From assembly GCF_010389155.1 (NCBI RefSeq), contig NC_057765.1, positions 21,098,270 through 21,162,269 of the forward strand: a stretch of 64,000 bases of DNA, in the 5' to 3' direction. Both the position numbers and the translations under genes were made by a program. The notes under the pieces are model-generated. The model saw nothing but the letters and a program-made list of their open reading frames with translations. It was not told where the DNA came from and did not search any database. The DNA is from Erigeron canadensis. Lineage: Eukaryota; Streptophyta; Magnoliopsida; Asterales; Asteraceae. This document shows positions 45,996-57,102 of the stretch, one piece after another. The number at the start of each line of letters is the position of its first letter. Within the stretch, counting starts at the first letter, position 1.

Positions 45996-47198
45996 TTAAT
46001 AATTCATCTTAAAAATCCAACCTTTCATACGAACATACAAAATTTCAAGACTTTTGTTATGGCACAGAATCTTCAAGTAATTCATGTCAAGGCTTATATC
46101 CGTCCATTCAAAAGGGTCGAGAGCTAAAGGATCCGGAGCTAGCTTAAAGAATAAGAAATAATGCATGAAATTACTACTAGCCCTTAAATTAACCAATTCA
46201 ATGCTTCCAAAACTATTTAAAGCATAAGAGGTTAGAAAGCTCCCTGAATAACCATGCTTGGGTTGCAAATCATCTTGACTAGTGCCATGATCTTCCTTAT
46301 CTGGCTCCTTCTTTCGTGCCATGACCTTCCTTATAGATGTCAGCGGCTTTGGCACTTCTACAAACAAATGAAAAGAAAGCATTTTAGTATATAATAAATC
46401 AATTAAATTCGAATGTTTACCTGAATGAGTGGGAATTAAATTCTCTTCGGCTTTCTTTGGTAGGATCATAGACTCCCCCACACTTGAAGTGTTGGGTGGT
46501 CTAAACTTGAAAAGTGAGAAACCCTCGAGCAAGACATTGGATTTCTCCCAAATGACGTCTCCCGTATCTCCATTATTAGCTTCAATGACGGGTGAAAAAT
46601 TCCTTATGGTGGATATAAGCTTGCTTCCCATGGTTGGAGTAGTCACTATCTTTTCATCCCATATGATTTCAAGCTCTTCTTCCCCTTCACCTTCATCCCA
46701 AACGACTTCACTTTTTTTCTCCAATTCCACATCAACACGATCACTTCCATGCTCATTGCTTGACTCGTGCGGTTCCTTCATGTCTTTCAAAATAGAGTTA
46801 GTAGTACCTGGAACACAAATAGAAATAGAAATCACCTCACCAGAAAGTGAAGTAAAATATTCCTCACAAACAATGTCATTAAAATCCTCAGCGCTCATGG
46901 AAGGTATCTCGTGTGTCTCAAAATCATGCTCCTCATCCACGTTATCCTCATGCTCATCGCTAATGGATAATAACTCGTGTGATTCAGATGGCGACATTTG
47001 ATGATCTTCCCATGTTTCGTCCTCTTCCGGTTGAGCATATTTTTCCATATACCTAAATATGTCATATACATTCATCGAGGAGAATTCATCACCAAGTATT
47101 TCCCTTGTTTCGTCATCCAAAGCACGACAATATATCGAAACAATTTGACAAATTTTAAGGTACTTATCCAACTTATCAACTATTCCTTTTAACCTCAA
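45996..47198 (-). CDS. Gag-derived acidic ORF of element J
   Basis: Open frame of 400 codons. Upstream in frame, after a TAA at about 47258, it reads YPDELRYFEQFSDETYEEAW then LRLKGIVDKLDKY, like the E-T-x-x-E-A-W part of Athila-type gag, so the annotated Met is internal to a longer ancestral gag. The rest is not gag-like: a strongly acidic middle (EEDETWEDHQ, DEHEDNVDEEHDFETHE, DEGEGEEELEIIWDE) and a basic patch (VMARKKEPDKED), then a hydrophobic C-terminus. No zinc knuckle, protease or RT. The PBS lies about 300 bp upstream. The function is unknown; keeping 400 codons open in a non-autonomous element suggests the product may have mattered. Confidence 0.6.
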   Translation of the reverse strand: MRLKGIVDKLDKYLKICQIVSIYCRALDDETREILGDEFSSMNVYDIFRYMEKYAQPEEDETWEDHQMSPSESHELLSISDEHEDNVDEEHDFETHEIPSMSAEDFNDIVCEEYFTSLSGEVISISICVPGTTNSILKDMKEPHESSNEHGSDRVDVELEKKSEVVWDEGEGEEELEIIWDEKIVTTPTMGSKLISTIRNFSPVIEANNGDTGDVIWEKSNVLLEGFSLFKFRPPNTSSVGESMILPKKAEENLIPTHSGKHSNLIDLLYTKMLSFHLFVEVPKPLTSIRKVMARKKEPDKEDHGTSQDDLQPKHGYSGSFLTSYALNSFGSIELVNLRASSNFMHYFLFFKLAPDPLALDPFEWTDISLDMNYLKILCHNKSLEILYVRMKGWIFKMNY

Positions 47199-47482
47199 CC
47201 AAGCTTCCTCATAAGTTTCATCAGAAAACTGCTCAAAGTACCGAAGCTCGTCAGGATATTATTCCTCGGATTTATAAGCTTGATATGCCATTAGTGTCAC
47301 TAAATCTGCAAAATAGACACTAGCACAACCCGTGAAAAGCAAAGATGGTAAACAAAGTAAACTAAATAAAACTAAAAATAAAAATTAAGACTAAACTAAG
47401 CTAAACTAATAAAGCAAGTAACTTTCTTGTAATAATACGAAAAAGGATCAAACTACAAAATCTCAAACTAAACTCTTAAAAT

Positions 47483-47503
47483 CAGTCCCCGGCAGCGGCA
47501 CCA
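47483..47503 (-). promoter_or_regulatory. Primer-binding site of element J (tRNA-Asp type)
   Basis: On minus, TGGTGCCGCTGCCGGGGA matches TGGCGCCGTTGCCGGGGA, the complement of plant tRNA-Asp 3' end used by Athila elements, with two mismatches; it lies just after the LTR. Confidence 0.82.
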
Positions 47504-47509
47504 AAAACT

Positions 47510-49061
47510 TGATGTGTGAAAATCTAGTTAAATTAAAATCCTATAAATACTCCGAATCATTTACCACACACAATCGGGCAGTGGACCCGTTCGTATGTAA
47601 TATAGATTTAAGTAAGTAAAGGTTCGTTCCACGGAGACTAATAAGAGTTAGCGAGTTTTAAGTAATTTATAAAGAGTTTGGTTCTTAAAGACACCACGTC
47701 ATCTTGGATTTTCAAGAAGTTAGTTAATTGATAAAATTAGTAATTCCGAAGAATTAAACGAAAAGAGATTTGTTTTAAATCAAATAGGATGAGAAGATCA
47801 TCCACTTCGACTCCATGATACACATTATTTAGGTTGCATATAATTGAAGAACCAATTCAATTATGTTAATTTTATAATCGAGAACTAACAAAGACTCACC
47901 CCGTACCCGTCAAGTTCGTTACTTTATTAAATTCCCTTAATTAACTAGTTCCATTACTAAGACCGGTACCCCAAGACGCCTTTCATAACTTTCCTAGCCA
48001 ATTAATTGTTTTGGTTATTTAGATAACAATTGTGTCTATTGATTGTACCCAACCATTAACCCGTTAACCCTTATTAACCATCAATTACTTCCTACCGTAC
48101 CCGTCATCGAAACAATTGCTTCTAACCAAGCAATCAAAATAACTTCTACACAACCTAGTTATCACTGAAGTTATGCAAAAACTATCCACAATTGAGAGTT
48201 AAATAACAAAGAATTAATAAGCTAAGATTACGACACAACGTTAAATCAAATCAACTTGAATTCAATAGATTTATGCAACCATTATTCAATGTATCACTTC
48301 ATCTCAGTGGATGACGAATTATTTAGCTACTTATAATCAAAAACAAAGCACAAAGAGTAAAAATATAGAAGAACATATTGTACCAATGTGTAGAAAACAA
48401 GTAAACGCTAAGAAAATTGACAACCGAATGCCTTGAAGATCACGAACAACCCTTAGACCTTGATGGACGAAAAAGCTGCTGAGAATACCCCCAAAGAACC
48501 CTAAAGTCGACTAGAAGTGATTGTGTATCAAATGGGAGGGTTTTGGTCTTGTATTTATAGTGAAATCTCAAAGGGTCTTCAACCGACCTAGTTTATGCAC
48601 CACACAAGGAATCTGTGCACCACACAAACTAGAGTTTCCATATTTTGGGCACCCGTTATGCACCGCACAAATTAGCTGTGCACCGCACAAACTTTACTGA
48701 TGAACAGTAATTGCCCGTTATGCACTGCATGCCATTTTTATGCCCTGCACAGGAACTTTTGCCAAATTTTCTGATCAAAATTACATATTTCCATGCGCCG
48801 CATACCACTTCGATGCGCCGCATAAAGCTTTGAAACTCACAAAACTTGTATTTTTCATTCGGTCTTCACTCGAACTCGTCCAAGAACCATCTTAATGCAT
48901 CTTTTGACCTTCCAAATGCCATTTCTAACCATTGTACCTATTCTAAGCCTGAATTCACTAACAATACCATCAAAGCATCGAATATACATATTATTTGCAC
49001 ATAATTAAGCTTAAAACGACTTATAAATGATATGGAAATATGCATATAAATGGACATATCA
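47510..49061 (-). repeat. 5' LTR of element J
   Basis: 1552 bp, TGATGTGTG...CATATCA on plus; aligned with 41999-43535 and carrying a small extra segment near 48245. GCACCGCACAA repeats at 48594-48830, several changed to CACCACACAA by C-to-T or G-to-A transitions. Confidence 0.88.
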
Positions 49062-49066
49062 GACTT

Positions 49067-49183
49067 CAAGTAGAATTCTGCATGAGGAGAAATACAATAA
49101 TGGTCACTTGATCAGGGAAGATCCTCACCAACGTTCAAGAACTTAAGATACGGAAGATCCCTACAATAGAAGGAGGTTAATCG
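49067..49183 (+). repeat. 5' LTR of element I, fragment 2
   Basis: Continues the LTR after J; matches 61741-61858 of the 3' LTR. Cut by element K after (A/G)ATCG. Confidence 0.87.
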
Positions 49184-49899
49184 TGTTGGAGTGTGATCAT
49201 TTTATTATAAATCGCATGTCCGGGAGTAGTTTAAGCCTACGGGGTCACACGAAATGATACGGTAACTCGATAATATTAATTGATATATTAAAGTAATATA
49301 TTAATTAGTTTGATCACGAAATTATTAATTAAACATAATTAAAGGGTTAATTGTATTTAAATAATTAAAAGGAGGATTAAAATGTGAAAAATTGGAAAAT
49401 GGACTTGGGCCCTAAAGCTAAGGGGGGCCGGCCACATTAAGGCTTTGAAAGCCTTGATGTAGCTTATTATCCAAGCTATGTTTAACCTAATTATCCCCTA
49501 TAAATAGATGCCTTAATTCTAGGTTTTTGTGGTTGTTACACATACTTTTCACATAAGCAATTCTCTCCTTTTTCTCTCCTTTTCTTTGAAGTGGCCAAAA
49601 TCTCTTTTTCTTTAGGGGATTTTGACTTCAAGTTAAGGGTTTGAACAAAGGGTTGTTCGGTTAAGTGATCGGGGTACTAGCATACATTATTCGGGGTGTC
49701 TAGTGTGCGATCGTAGAGGGGTTTTGCTTTAAACCCTAAACATTAATAATAGTCTTATTATTATTATCTTTGTTGGAGCTTGCATAAGGTACACGACTCA
49801 ATTCTAGTCTTTGTTAATTAATTTGATTGCATATATGTTTCGATTTCTTCCGTTGCGCTTACTCGTGATTATGTATGTTTATGTGCTCATATTCTAACA
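49184..49899 (+). repeat. 5' LTR of element K
   Basis: 716 bp, TGTTGGAGTG...TTCTAACA. TATA box CCTATAAATAG near 49497. Confidence 0.9.
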
Positions 49900-49900
49900 G

Positions 49901-49914
49901 TGGTATCACGAGCC
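49901..49914 (+). promoter_or_regulatory. Primer-binding site of element K
   Basis: TGGTATCACGAGCC, one base after the LTR: iMet-type with an extra C relative to TGGTATCAGAGC. Confidence 0.8.
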
Positions 49915-50395
49915 ACATATGTGATCTATTAATTACAAAGATCAAAACTTGAAGGGGGGTTTAAAGGTTGGTTGATTTTAATTAATTGTTAAATAATTAA
50001 AAGGTTGTTTTTTTTTATTTTTAATTAATCAAATCAGATCTTGATTAAATAAAAATTAGGGTTTTTGTTTAATTAAAGTTTTAACCTTGTTCAATGGAGA
50101 TTGAAACCCTCAAGCAAGTTTTGAATTGCAAATTGACATGATTTATGTGATGAATTGCATGATTATGTGTATCTTAATTATTTAAAGTTGTTAAATAATA
50201 GTAAAATCACAAGAAATTCATGCAAACTTAATTGTGATTTTACTGGATATATAGAGATATTTTGCAAAGCATGGTGATCCAATAATTAGGGTTAATTATT
50301 AGATAACTATGTGACAATATGAATTTTTCGTCTAAATTTTCTGGTTTGCAATAGTTCACTAAAAAATTCATATCTTTTAATTGGTAATGAGTTAG
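49915..50395 (+). other. Leader of element K
   Basis: AT-rich untranslated DNA up to the join with the RT end; the deletion of gag to mid-RT falls near its right end. Confidence 0.5.
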
Positions 50396-50405
50396 AAGCC
50401 CAAAT

Positions 50406-51178
50406 TTGGCTGTGGGATCTAAGCGCGGGAATTTGCCTATCCAAGAAGGACTTAATTTATCTAGCAAGAATGGTGCTTCGACACCTGAAAAGGTGGAGCG
50501 TGTGAAAAGAGTTCCTTATGCTTCGGCTGTGGGATCTATCATGTACGTGGAAAGATGCACTAGACCTGAAGTTGTGTTCGCTCAAAATATTGTTAGCCGA
50601 TATCAGCAAAATCCCGGAGTGGATCAGTGAACTGCTATGAAAAGTATTCTTAAGTACATGCGGGCTACTAAAGAATTATTCTTGGTGTATGGTTAAAATC
50701 CTGATCAAAATTCAAATGGTAATAGAATTTGTGATGTTGGATTTCATGACTGATGAAGATGTTTCAAGATTATCAGTCGAGATACGTCTTCATTTTAAAT
50801 GAAGACACGATGGAATGCTTTAAGCTAAAAGCAAACCACAGTTGCTATTGATGTGACAGAGTCTGAGTACATTGTCGTCTCAGAGAAGATGACATGAAGG
50901 TTGTCTGGATTAGAAAGTTTATTTTTGGATTTATATGATAATCCTCCAATAACACACCTATGGAACTGTACTGTGATACTTCGGGAGCAATTATCATTGC
51001 CAATGAACCTGGGGTTCAGAAAGGTGCCAGACATTACCTGAGAAGATATCACTACGTTCGTGAGCAAGGCGAATTGCGTGAAATCAAATTACTCAAAGTT
51101 CACACGGATTATAACTTAGCGGATCTTTTTTACAAAGGCATTGTCAATAAGTATGTCGTGGGCATAGGTTATTGCTAA
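50406..51178 (+). pseudogene. Copia RT-end and RNase H fragment (element K)
   Basis: Reads VPYASAVGSIMYVERCTRPE and SRYQQNPGVDQ, then a TGA where the family has Trp, then TAMKSILKYM. Later, in another frame, MELYCDTSGAIIIANEPG, HYLRRYHYVREQGE and NLADLFYKGIV are the RNase H end. Stops and shifts lie between. Typical of copia pol C-terminus; not functional. Confidence 0.87.
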
Positions 51179-52040
51179 GTTATATCATGTAAATCTGTTA
51201 TTAGTATTTCGATAATGGGATGTTAAACAATTGTTATTTTCAATAAATGAATTTTTATACGCGGTATAAGTGGTTTCATTTTTATAATAATTGTGTCCTA
51301 TATTTGCATGTTTAAATCCATAAATATTAGTTGAATATTCTAGATGTCTATTGTCGATTAATTATATGGGAATATAATTAAAGTAAGACAATTGTGAGAG
51401 ATTGGTGAAAATATTTAAGGAAATATTTTGAAGATAGTGGATCGTACCAAACTCACATGATATTAAAAAGGTGAATATTGGACTTACCCCACAGAACGAT
51501 TTATCATTTTATGGATCGGCGTCATTAAATGAAATTCGTGAAATGGTTACTTTATTTATCCTTTGACTTGAGATACAAGTGAGTTATGCATGTGTGGATT
51601 GCATTTCTTGATATAGTTCCTATCTGTCCTGAACAAGGCAGTAATAAAGGGCTATTTTCAGAAATGTTGAGAAACGACATGGCCAGACACTTGTAGTCAA
51701 AACAGGATTTGTTCCTTCAATTTGCAACTGAAGTATGATACCATTTGACGCCCTCATTAATTAATTAAAGATGTTTGCGTGGCCACACCCAAATGAACTA
51801 AAGAAGTTGTCTTAACTAATTTGGTAATCTTAATTAATTTTAGAAATAAGAAACATAATCGTTAAATTATGAAATCACATTGATCGATATTCATAATTAA
51901 CAAGGGTATCTGAACAAAGGGATATTAAAGACTAAATCATTTCAACTTGGCAATTTAAGAATCTATTCTTGAATATTTCCGGGAGCATTAGAGTATTGCT
52001 AGACGTCAACCAATGTTATTGCCTTTATAATAACATGCTC
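51179..52040 (+). other. 3' untranslated region of element K
   Basis: About 860 bp AT-rich, no ORF, ending at the PPT. Long 3' UTRs are common in this copia group. Confidence 0.5.
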
Positions 52041-52050
52041 AAGTGGGAGC
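52041..52050 (+). promoter_or_regulatory. Polypurine tract of element K
   Basis: AAGTGGGAGC just before the LTR start TGTTGGAGTG. Confidence 0.85.
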
Positions 52051-52753
52051 TGTTGGAGTGTGATCATTTTATTATAAATCGCACGTCCGGGAATAGTTAA
52101 AGCCTACGGGGTCACATGAAATGACACGGTAACTCGATAATATTAATTGATATATTAAAGTGATATATTAATTAGTTTGATCACAAAATGATTAATTAAA
52201 CATAATTAAAGGGTTAATTGTATTTAATTAATTAAAAGGAGGATTAAAATGTGAAAATTGGAAAATGGACTTGGGCCCTAAAGCTAAGGGGGCCGGCCAC
52301 ATTAAACCTTTGAAAGCCTTGATGTAGTTTATTTTCCAAGCTATGTTTAACCTAATTATCCCCTATAAATAGAGGGCTTAATTCTAGGTTTTGTGGTTGT
52401 TACACATACTTTTCACATAAGCAATTCTCTCTTTTTTCTCTCCTTTTTTTTGAAGTGGCCGAAATCTCTTTTTCTTTAGGGGATTTCGACTTCAAGTTAA
52501 GGGTTTGAGAAAAGGGTTGTTCGGTTAAGTGATCGGGGTACTAGCATACCTTATTCGGGGTGTCTAGTGTGCAATGGTAGAGGTGTTTTGCTTTAAACCC
52601 TAAGCATTAATAATAACCTTATTATTATTATCTTTATTGAAGCTTGCATAAGGTACACGACTCAATTTTAGTCTTTGTTAATTAATTTGATTGCATATAT
52701 GTTTCGATTTCTTCCGTTGCGCTTACTCGTGATTATGTGCTCATATTCTAACA
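52051..52753 (+). repeat. 3' LTR of element K
   Basis: 703 bp, aligned with 49184-49899, with small indels near the 3' end and scattered substitutions. Confidence 0.9.
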
Positions 52754-52758
52754 GATCG

Positions 52759-53270
52759 ATCCTAGGCACTTACTATCATCTGCTATAATTCACTTGTCCT
52801 CACACACACTGCATATTACTTTCTTCGCTGCTTATACACTTAGAAAGATCGATCCACCAACTTCCACCCTTTGTAATCATTTCAATACAAATCAATAAAG
52901 AACAAGGCAGGAACGATTGATTCCTCCCGGGGATTTTATGCCGGCGATCCTCTAAGGATTAAGGGCTTTTCCTCGTCAACAAGTATCGGTGTTATTGCTC
53001 TTTACTCTTTATTTTACGCATTACTTATTTGATTCTTGCTTGATATCTTGTTTATCTTAACATATTTTGCATCATTTACATTAGTTTGCGATTATCTTAA
53101 CCTTTTTTATTGTTTAGTCGACATAATCTATTGTAAAAAGTCTTTCTTAACAACGCATCTTTGCAACTCAACACATTTTACAAGTACACAACTTCACGAA
53201 CGAAAGTTTGGTTACTTAATTAATCTTAGTCTTCGACGTAGATTATCTTAAGTGATTTTCGACCAAAACA
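52759..53270 (+). repeat. 5' LTR of element I, fragment 3
   Basis: Continues the LTR after K and ends GACCAAAACA; matches 61859-62335. Confidence 0.88.
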
Positions 53271-53273
53271 ATT

Positions 53274-53291
53274 TGGCGCCCACCATGGGGC
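53274..53291 (+). promoter_or_regulatory. Primer-binding site of element I (tRNA-Lys type)
   Basis: TGGCGCCCACCATGGGGC, three bases after the LTR; one base from TGGCGCCCACCGTGGGGC, the complement of a plant tRNA-Lys 3' end, common in Tat-lineage elements. Confidence 0.82.
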
Positions 53292-53454
53292 AAAAGGTGC
53301 ATTCAATTATTTAAAACCCAGATCTACAATTCAGAAAAACTATTTTTCTCAAATTAATTCCGATAATGTCAACCTAACCAACTAACTCTTCGCAAACTAC
53401 TCCTGCGATTTCTTCTTCTATGACTGGTATTGCTTTAGGAATCAATTACCATTA

Positions 53455-55119
53455 GAAAGCAAGGACAACACGACTCGTCCTAATCAAAGCAAGGATAAGG
53501 CACCTGCTGATCAAACGAATGAATTTCGCATTATTGATGAAACTCCAACAGAAACTCAAAACATTGAAACAGGGCGAGCGGAACCATCAGACTTTGAACA
53601 AGCCTATTCAGATGCACCTAACTTGTTTGAAATTTTGCAGAAACTTACTAAAATGGTTGAAGCAAATCAGGAATTTACTCAACTACAATTTAAAATATTG
53701 GAGTCCAGGATCACAGAAAATGGGCCCCCGATAACTCGAAGAAATTTGTTTGCAACTTCAGTATCATTTGCACTTCCTGGATTTGCGCCATTCAGCACAA
53801 CGGTCCCAACTGCATCTTGAAATTTTGGGAGTAATATCCCACAAAATACACAGGCTGCAGGGACATCTGCTAATGCAGGATCAGGTTTACCTAATGAGAA
53901 TAATTTTACTAGATCATTCAGTTATACTAACCCATTGCAGGAACAAGGAACAAATGAATATATCATAAGAGAATTTCAGAAAATTAAGGAAATGATCTCA
54001 AGTGTTCCTGGATTTTTCAATCCAATTCCAGAAGTCAATCCTGCTTCTTATCTCATCAATAGATCTGGAGATAGGATTGCAAAAGTGTAAATTCCAAAGA
54101 ATTTCCAAGTGCCAAACATGAAGCCATACGACGGAATTGCTAATCTACAGGAACATATCGCATTGTATTTGGAGAAAATGGAGACTGTGCCCATTCCCTA
54201 CAACCTAAAGGAAGCATGCTTGTGCAGAAGCTTTGGTTCCACATTATCTGGCCTAGCCTTAAAATGGCTGCAGAGTTTGCCCCTCGATCCATACACTCTT
54301 TTGCTGATTTAACTAATTTAGTTTACAGTCAATTTTCATGCAGTAGAACTTTTGAGAAATTAACTGACGACTTACATAAGATGACTCAAAAACAACATGA
54401 ATCACTTAGAGATTTTATGACTAGGTTTACTAAAGAATCCCTTAATATTCCTAAGTTAGATATGTTAACTGCTATTCAAGCTTTGCAGAGAGGTCTCCAT
54501 CAGGGATCCAAGTTCTAAAAGTATCTCATCATGACACCATGCAGAAACTTGGATGAAGCAAAAGCAAGAGCAGCAAGGTTCATCAGACTTGAAGAAAATG
54601 AACTGACAACAGCAAAACTGGAAGCTTTGTCTTATGATCGACCGAATAGCAAGACTGAGACTCCAGTCTTCAAGCCAAGGAATAAACCATATACAAGACA
54701 TGTTCAGAATCAAATTGGTATTGTTGAAGAAGAAGAAAGGGTTGAGAACCCTGCACTATCAACATATTGCTTCACTGTTGGCATACCTGGATTGATAATG
54801 GCCTTGAGAACCTTGGAGATAAGGTCAGATGGCCACAAAAGAAAAATAATGATGGCTACTTCAAGAAGAAGGATACCAGCCAATGGTGTGCCTACCACGA
54901 AGACTTTGGTCACATCACTGAAGATTGCAAAATGTTAAGAAGAGAAATTTGCATACTCTTATCCAAAGGGTATTTGACAGAGTTGATGGGAAGAAAGAAG
55001 GCTAAAGATGTTGAAGGCATGGATCTCACCAAGCCGAAACCTGCCCAAAAAGCGGATTCTCCACCAGCAAATGCTAAAGGAATACACACTTACTGGTGGG
55101 TCAGAAGTTTGTGGAACTA
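53455..55119 (+). pseudogene. Gag of Tat element I, broken
   Basis: Followed through several frames: an N-terminal part with FEILQKLTKMVEANQEFTQL (about 53626), then NFQVPNMKPYDGIANLQEHI at about 54100 (a TAA just before, where Gln is likely). Next the gag core ALKWLQSLPLDPY, shifting near 54300 to SFADLTNLVYSQFSCS, QKQHESLRDFMTRF and FIRLEENELTTAKLEAL. The zinc knuckle WCAYHEDFGHITEDC (about 54878) has the Tat-type form C-x2-H-x4-H-x4-C. It needs at least three frame changes. It is preceded by the PBS and followed by protease. Confidence 0.82.
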
Positions 55120-55139
55120 GTTATTCAGCAACCAAAAAA

Positions 55140-55981
55140 TTTGCAAAGCAAAATAAGGTAGTAAAAAGGGAGAAGAATGTGAAGAAGGCTTCTATTTCGA
55201 ACTTAGATACTATCTCCTTTGAAGATGACGACTTTGATGACATTATAAAGCCAAATCATGATGTTTTGGTCGTTACTCTCTTTATTGCTAACCACTATCT
55301 TCGCAGGATTTTGATAGATAATGGAAGCTCTGTGAATATAATCAAATTGGAAACATTAAAGAGAATGGATATTTCTGAAGATAACATTATTGGCAAAATA
55401 TCTCCACTAATTGGTTTCAGTGGAGAAACCAAATATATTGTAGGAGAGATCAAATTGCCAGTATATGTGGAAGGACTGAACTCCATGCAGAAATTTTGTG
55501 TGGTGGATGTTCTCCCAGGTTGCAATATAATCCTAGGAAGACCATGGATTCATGAAATGAGGGCAGTACCATCGACATACCACCAATGTGGCAAGATTCC
55601 AACACCTTGGGGGGTGGTTACTGTCAAAGGTGATCAACAAGAGGTAAAGGAATGTTATACATCAAGCATGAAGTCAGCAGCAAAGCCTACTGCCCAATAG
55701 CAATTACAGAAAAGGATCTTCGATGTTGGTGAACCAGAAGAGCAAGATGTCAAAGAAGTTTTTTTAATACCAGAAGATCCTAATATTAAATTATTGTTAG
55801 GGGCAAATATCTCAAAAGAATTAGAAGTCAAATTTACTGACTTTCTAAAGAAAAGAATGAAGACTTTTGCTTGGAAACAAGAAGATATGACAGGGATATC
55901 AAAGGATGAGATCACTCAAAAGCTTGGAATTGACAAAAGTTTTAAGCTTATCCAACAGAAAAAGAAGAAAGTTCGCTCCTG
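55140..55981 (+). pseudogene. Aspartic protease and linker of element I
   Basis: RRILIDNGSSVNII at about 55300 is the retropepsin active-site region, with D-N-G instead of the common D-T/S-G; Tat elements vary at this site. CNIILGRPWIHEM is the conserved C-terminal motif. One TAG at about 55698 (likely Gln) separates a linker (LEVKFTDFLKKRMKTFAWKQ, then DMTGIS) leading to RT. It would cleave the Gag-Pol precursor. In another frame from the end of gag. Confidence 0.85.
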
Positions 55982-56540
55982 AGAGACATGCCATTATTCA
56001 AGAAGACGTGGAAAGGCTACTAAAAGCAAAGATGACCAGGGAAGTAAAATTTCCTGAATGACTAGCCAACATAGATGTGGTGCAGAAAAAGAATGGGAAA
56101 TGGAGAGTTTGTGTAGATTTTACCGATCTAAACAAAGCTTGCCCAAAAGATCCATTTCCTCTGCCTCACATAGATGCAATGGTCGATGCTACTTCTGGAC
56201 ATGAAATGCTCACATTTATGGACGCTTATTCAGGGTTTCAACAAATACAAATGGAACCTGAAGATCAGGAAGCCACAGCCTTTATGACGCCAACAGGTAT
56301 TTATTGTTATATTGCAATGCATTTTGGTCTTAAAAATGCAGGTGCAACATATCAAAGGTTGGTCAATATGATGTTCAAAGACCAACTAGGGGATAAAATG
56401 GAAGTATACATAGACGATATGGTGGTCAAGTCAAAGAAAGCTGAAGATCACTTGAAAGATCTTGAAGTGGCCTTCCAGGATATATGGTCACCAAGAGAGG
56501 AATCGAAGCAAGTCCATAGCAGATCAAAGCCATTATGAAT
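55982..56540 (+). pseudogene. Reverse transcriptase of element I, with a deletion
   Basis: VVQKKNGKWRVCVDFTDLNK, PFPLPHIDAMVDATSG, MDAYSGFQQIQM (catalytic Asp), PFGLKNAG-like HFGLKNAGATYQRL and VYIDDMVVKS (catalytic YIDD) are all present. A TGA replaces Trp at about 56060. After the palm, about 30 residues normally linking HLKDLEEVF to FLGFMV are missing (deletion near 56480), changing frame: GYMVTKRGIEASP continues in another frame. The polymerase would not be functional. Confidence 0.87.
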
Positions 56541-57102
56541 TTGAAGTCTCCTTCGAATGCCAAGGATGTTCAAAGATTGACAGGAAGATTGGCAGCGTTG
56601 AATAGATTCATTTCAAGATCTTCAGATAGATGCAAAGATCTTTATGATATTCTAAGGAAAAATAAAAGCTTCGAGTGGGGAGAAAAACAGGAAGAAGCCT
56701 TCCAGGAATTGAAGAAATATCTTTCCACTCCTCCACTATTGGTAAAGCCTGAAGATGAAGAGCCTTTATATCTTTATATGGCAGTATCTTCAACTTCAGT
56801 CAGTGCAGTACTGGTAAAGGAAACAGAAGGTCAGCAAAATCCTATTTATTACGTGAGCAAAAGTTTAATTGATGCTGAAACTTGGTACTCTCATCTCGAA
56901 AAACTTATACTTGCATTGGTAATGGCATCCACTAAGCTTAGGCATTACTTTGAAACACATGCTATACATATTAGGACTAATTACCCTATAAAATGTGTCC
57001 TAAGAAAGCCTGAAGTATCTGGTAGGATGGCTAAGTGGTCTGTTAAATTAAGCACTTTTAATTTAATCTATGAACCTAGGACTGCCATAAAATCACAGGC
57101 CT
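56524..57102 (+). pseudogene. RT connection and first RNase H of element I, cut by solo LTR L
   Basis: MNLKSPSNAKDVQRLTGRLA, FISRSSDRCKDLYDILRKNK, then the degenerate gypsy RNase H with LYLYMAVSSTSVSAVLVKE, WYSHLEKLILALVMA and HIRTNYPIKCVLRKPEVSG. Open for about 190 codons to SQAL, where the solo LTR is inserted; the frame resumes as ADFVTDFST at 58020. In Tat elements this RNase H has decayed to a tether and the next domain is the active one. Confidence 0.87.

Larger units (their letters stand above)
41999..49061 (-). mobile_element. Element J: gypsy (Athila-like) non-autonomous element with gag-like ORF
   Basis: LTRs of about 1.54 kb with TSD GACTT (41994-41998, 49062-49066). On minus: 5' LTR (49061-47510), tRNA-Asp-type PBS, gag-like ORF, long noncoding part with repeated AAGTGTGGGGG tracts, PPT, 3' LTR (43535-41999). 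No pol domain was seen in the 4-kb interior. Confidence 0.85.
49184..52753 (+). mobile_element. Element K: internally deleted Ty1/copia
   Basis: Two LTRs of about 0.7 kb enclose only 2.15 kb with a fragment of RT end and RNase H. TSD GATCG right (52754-52758) and AATCG left (49179-49183), one base changed. Gag, PR, IN and most of RT are deleted. Confidence 0.88.

Noticed and set aside
46429..47001. Plus-strand ORF of 190 codons
   Set aside because: Shadow of the 400-codon minus-strand ORF of J; Ser-rich only because the other strand is Asp/Glu-rich.
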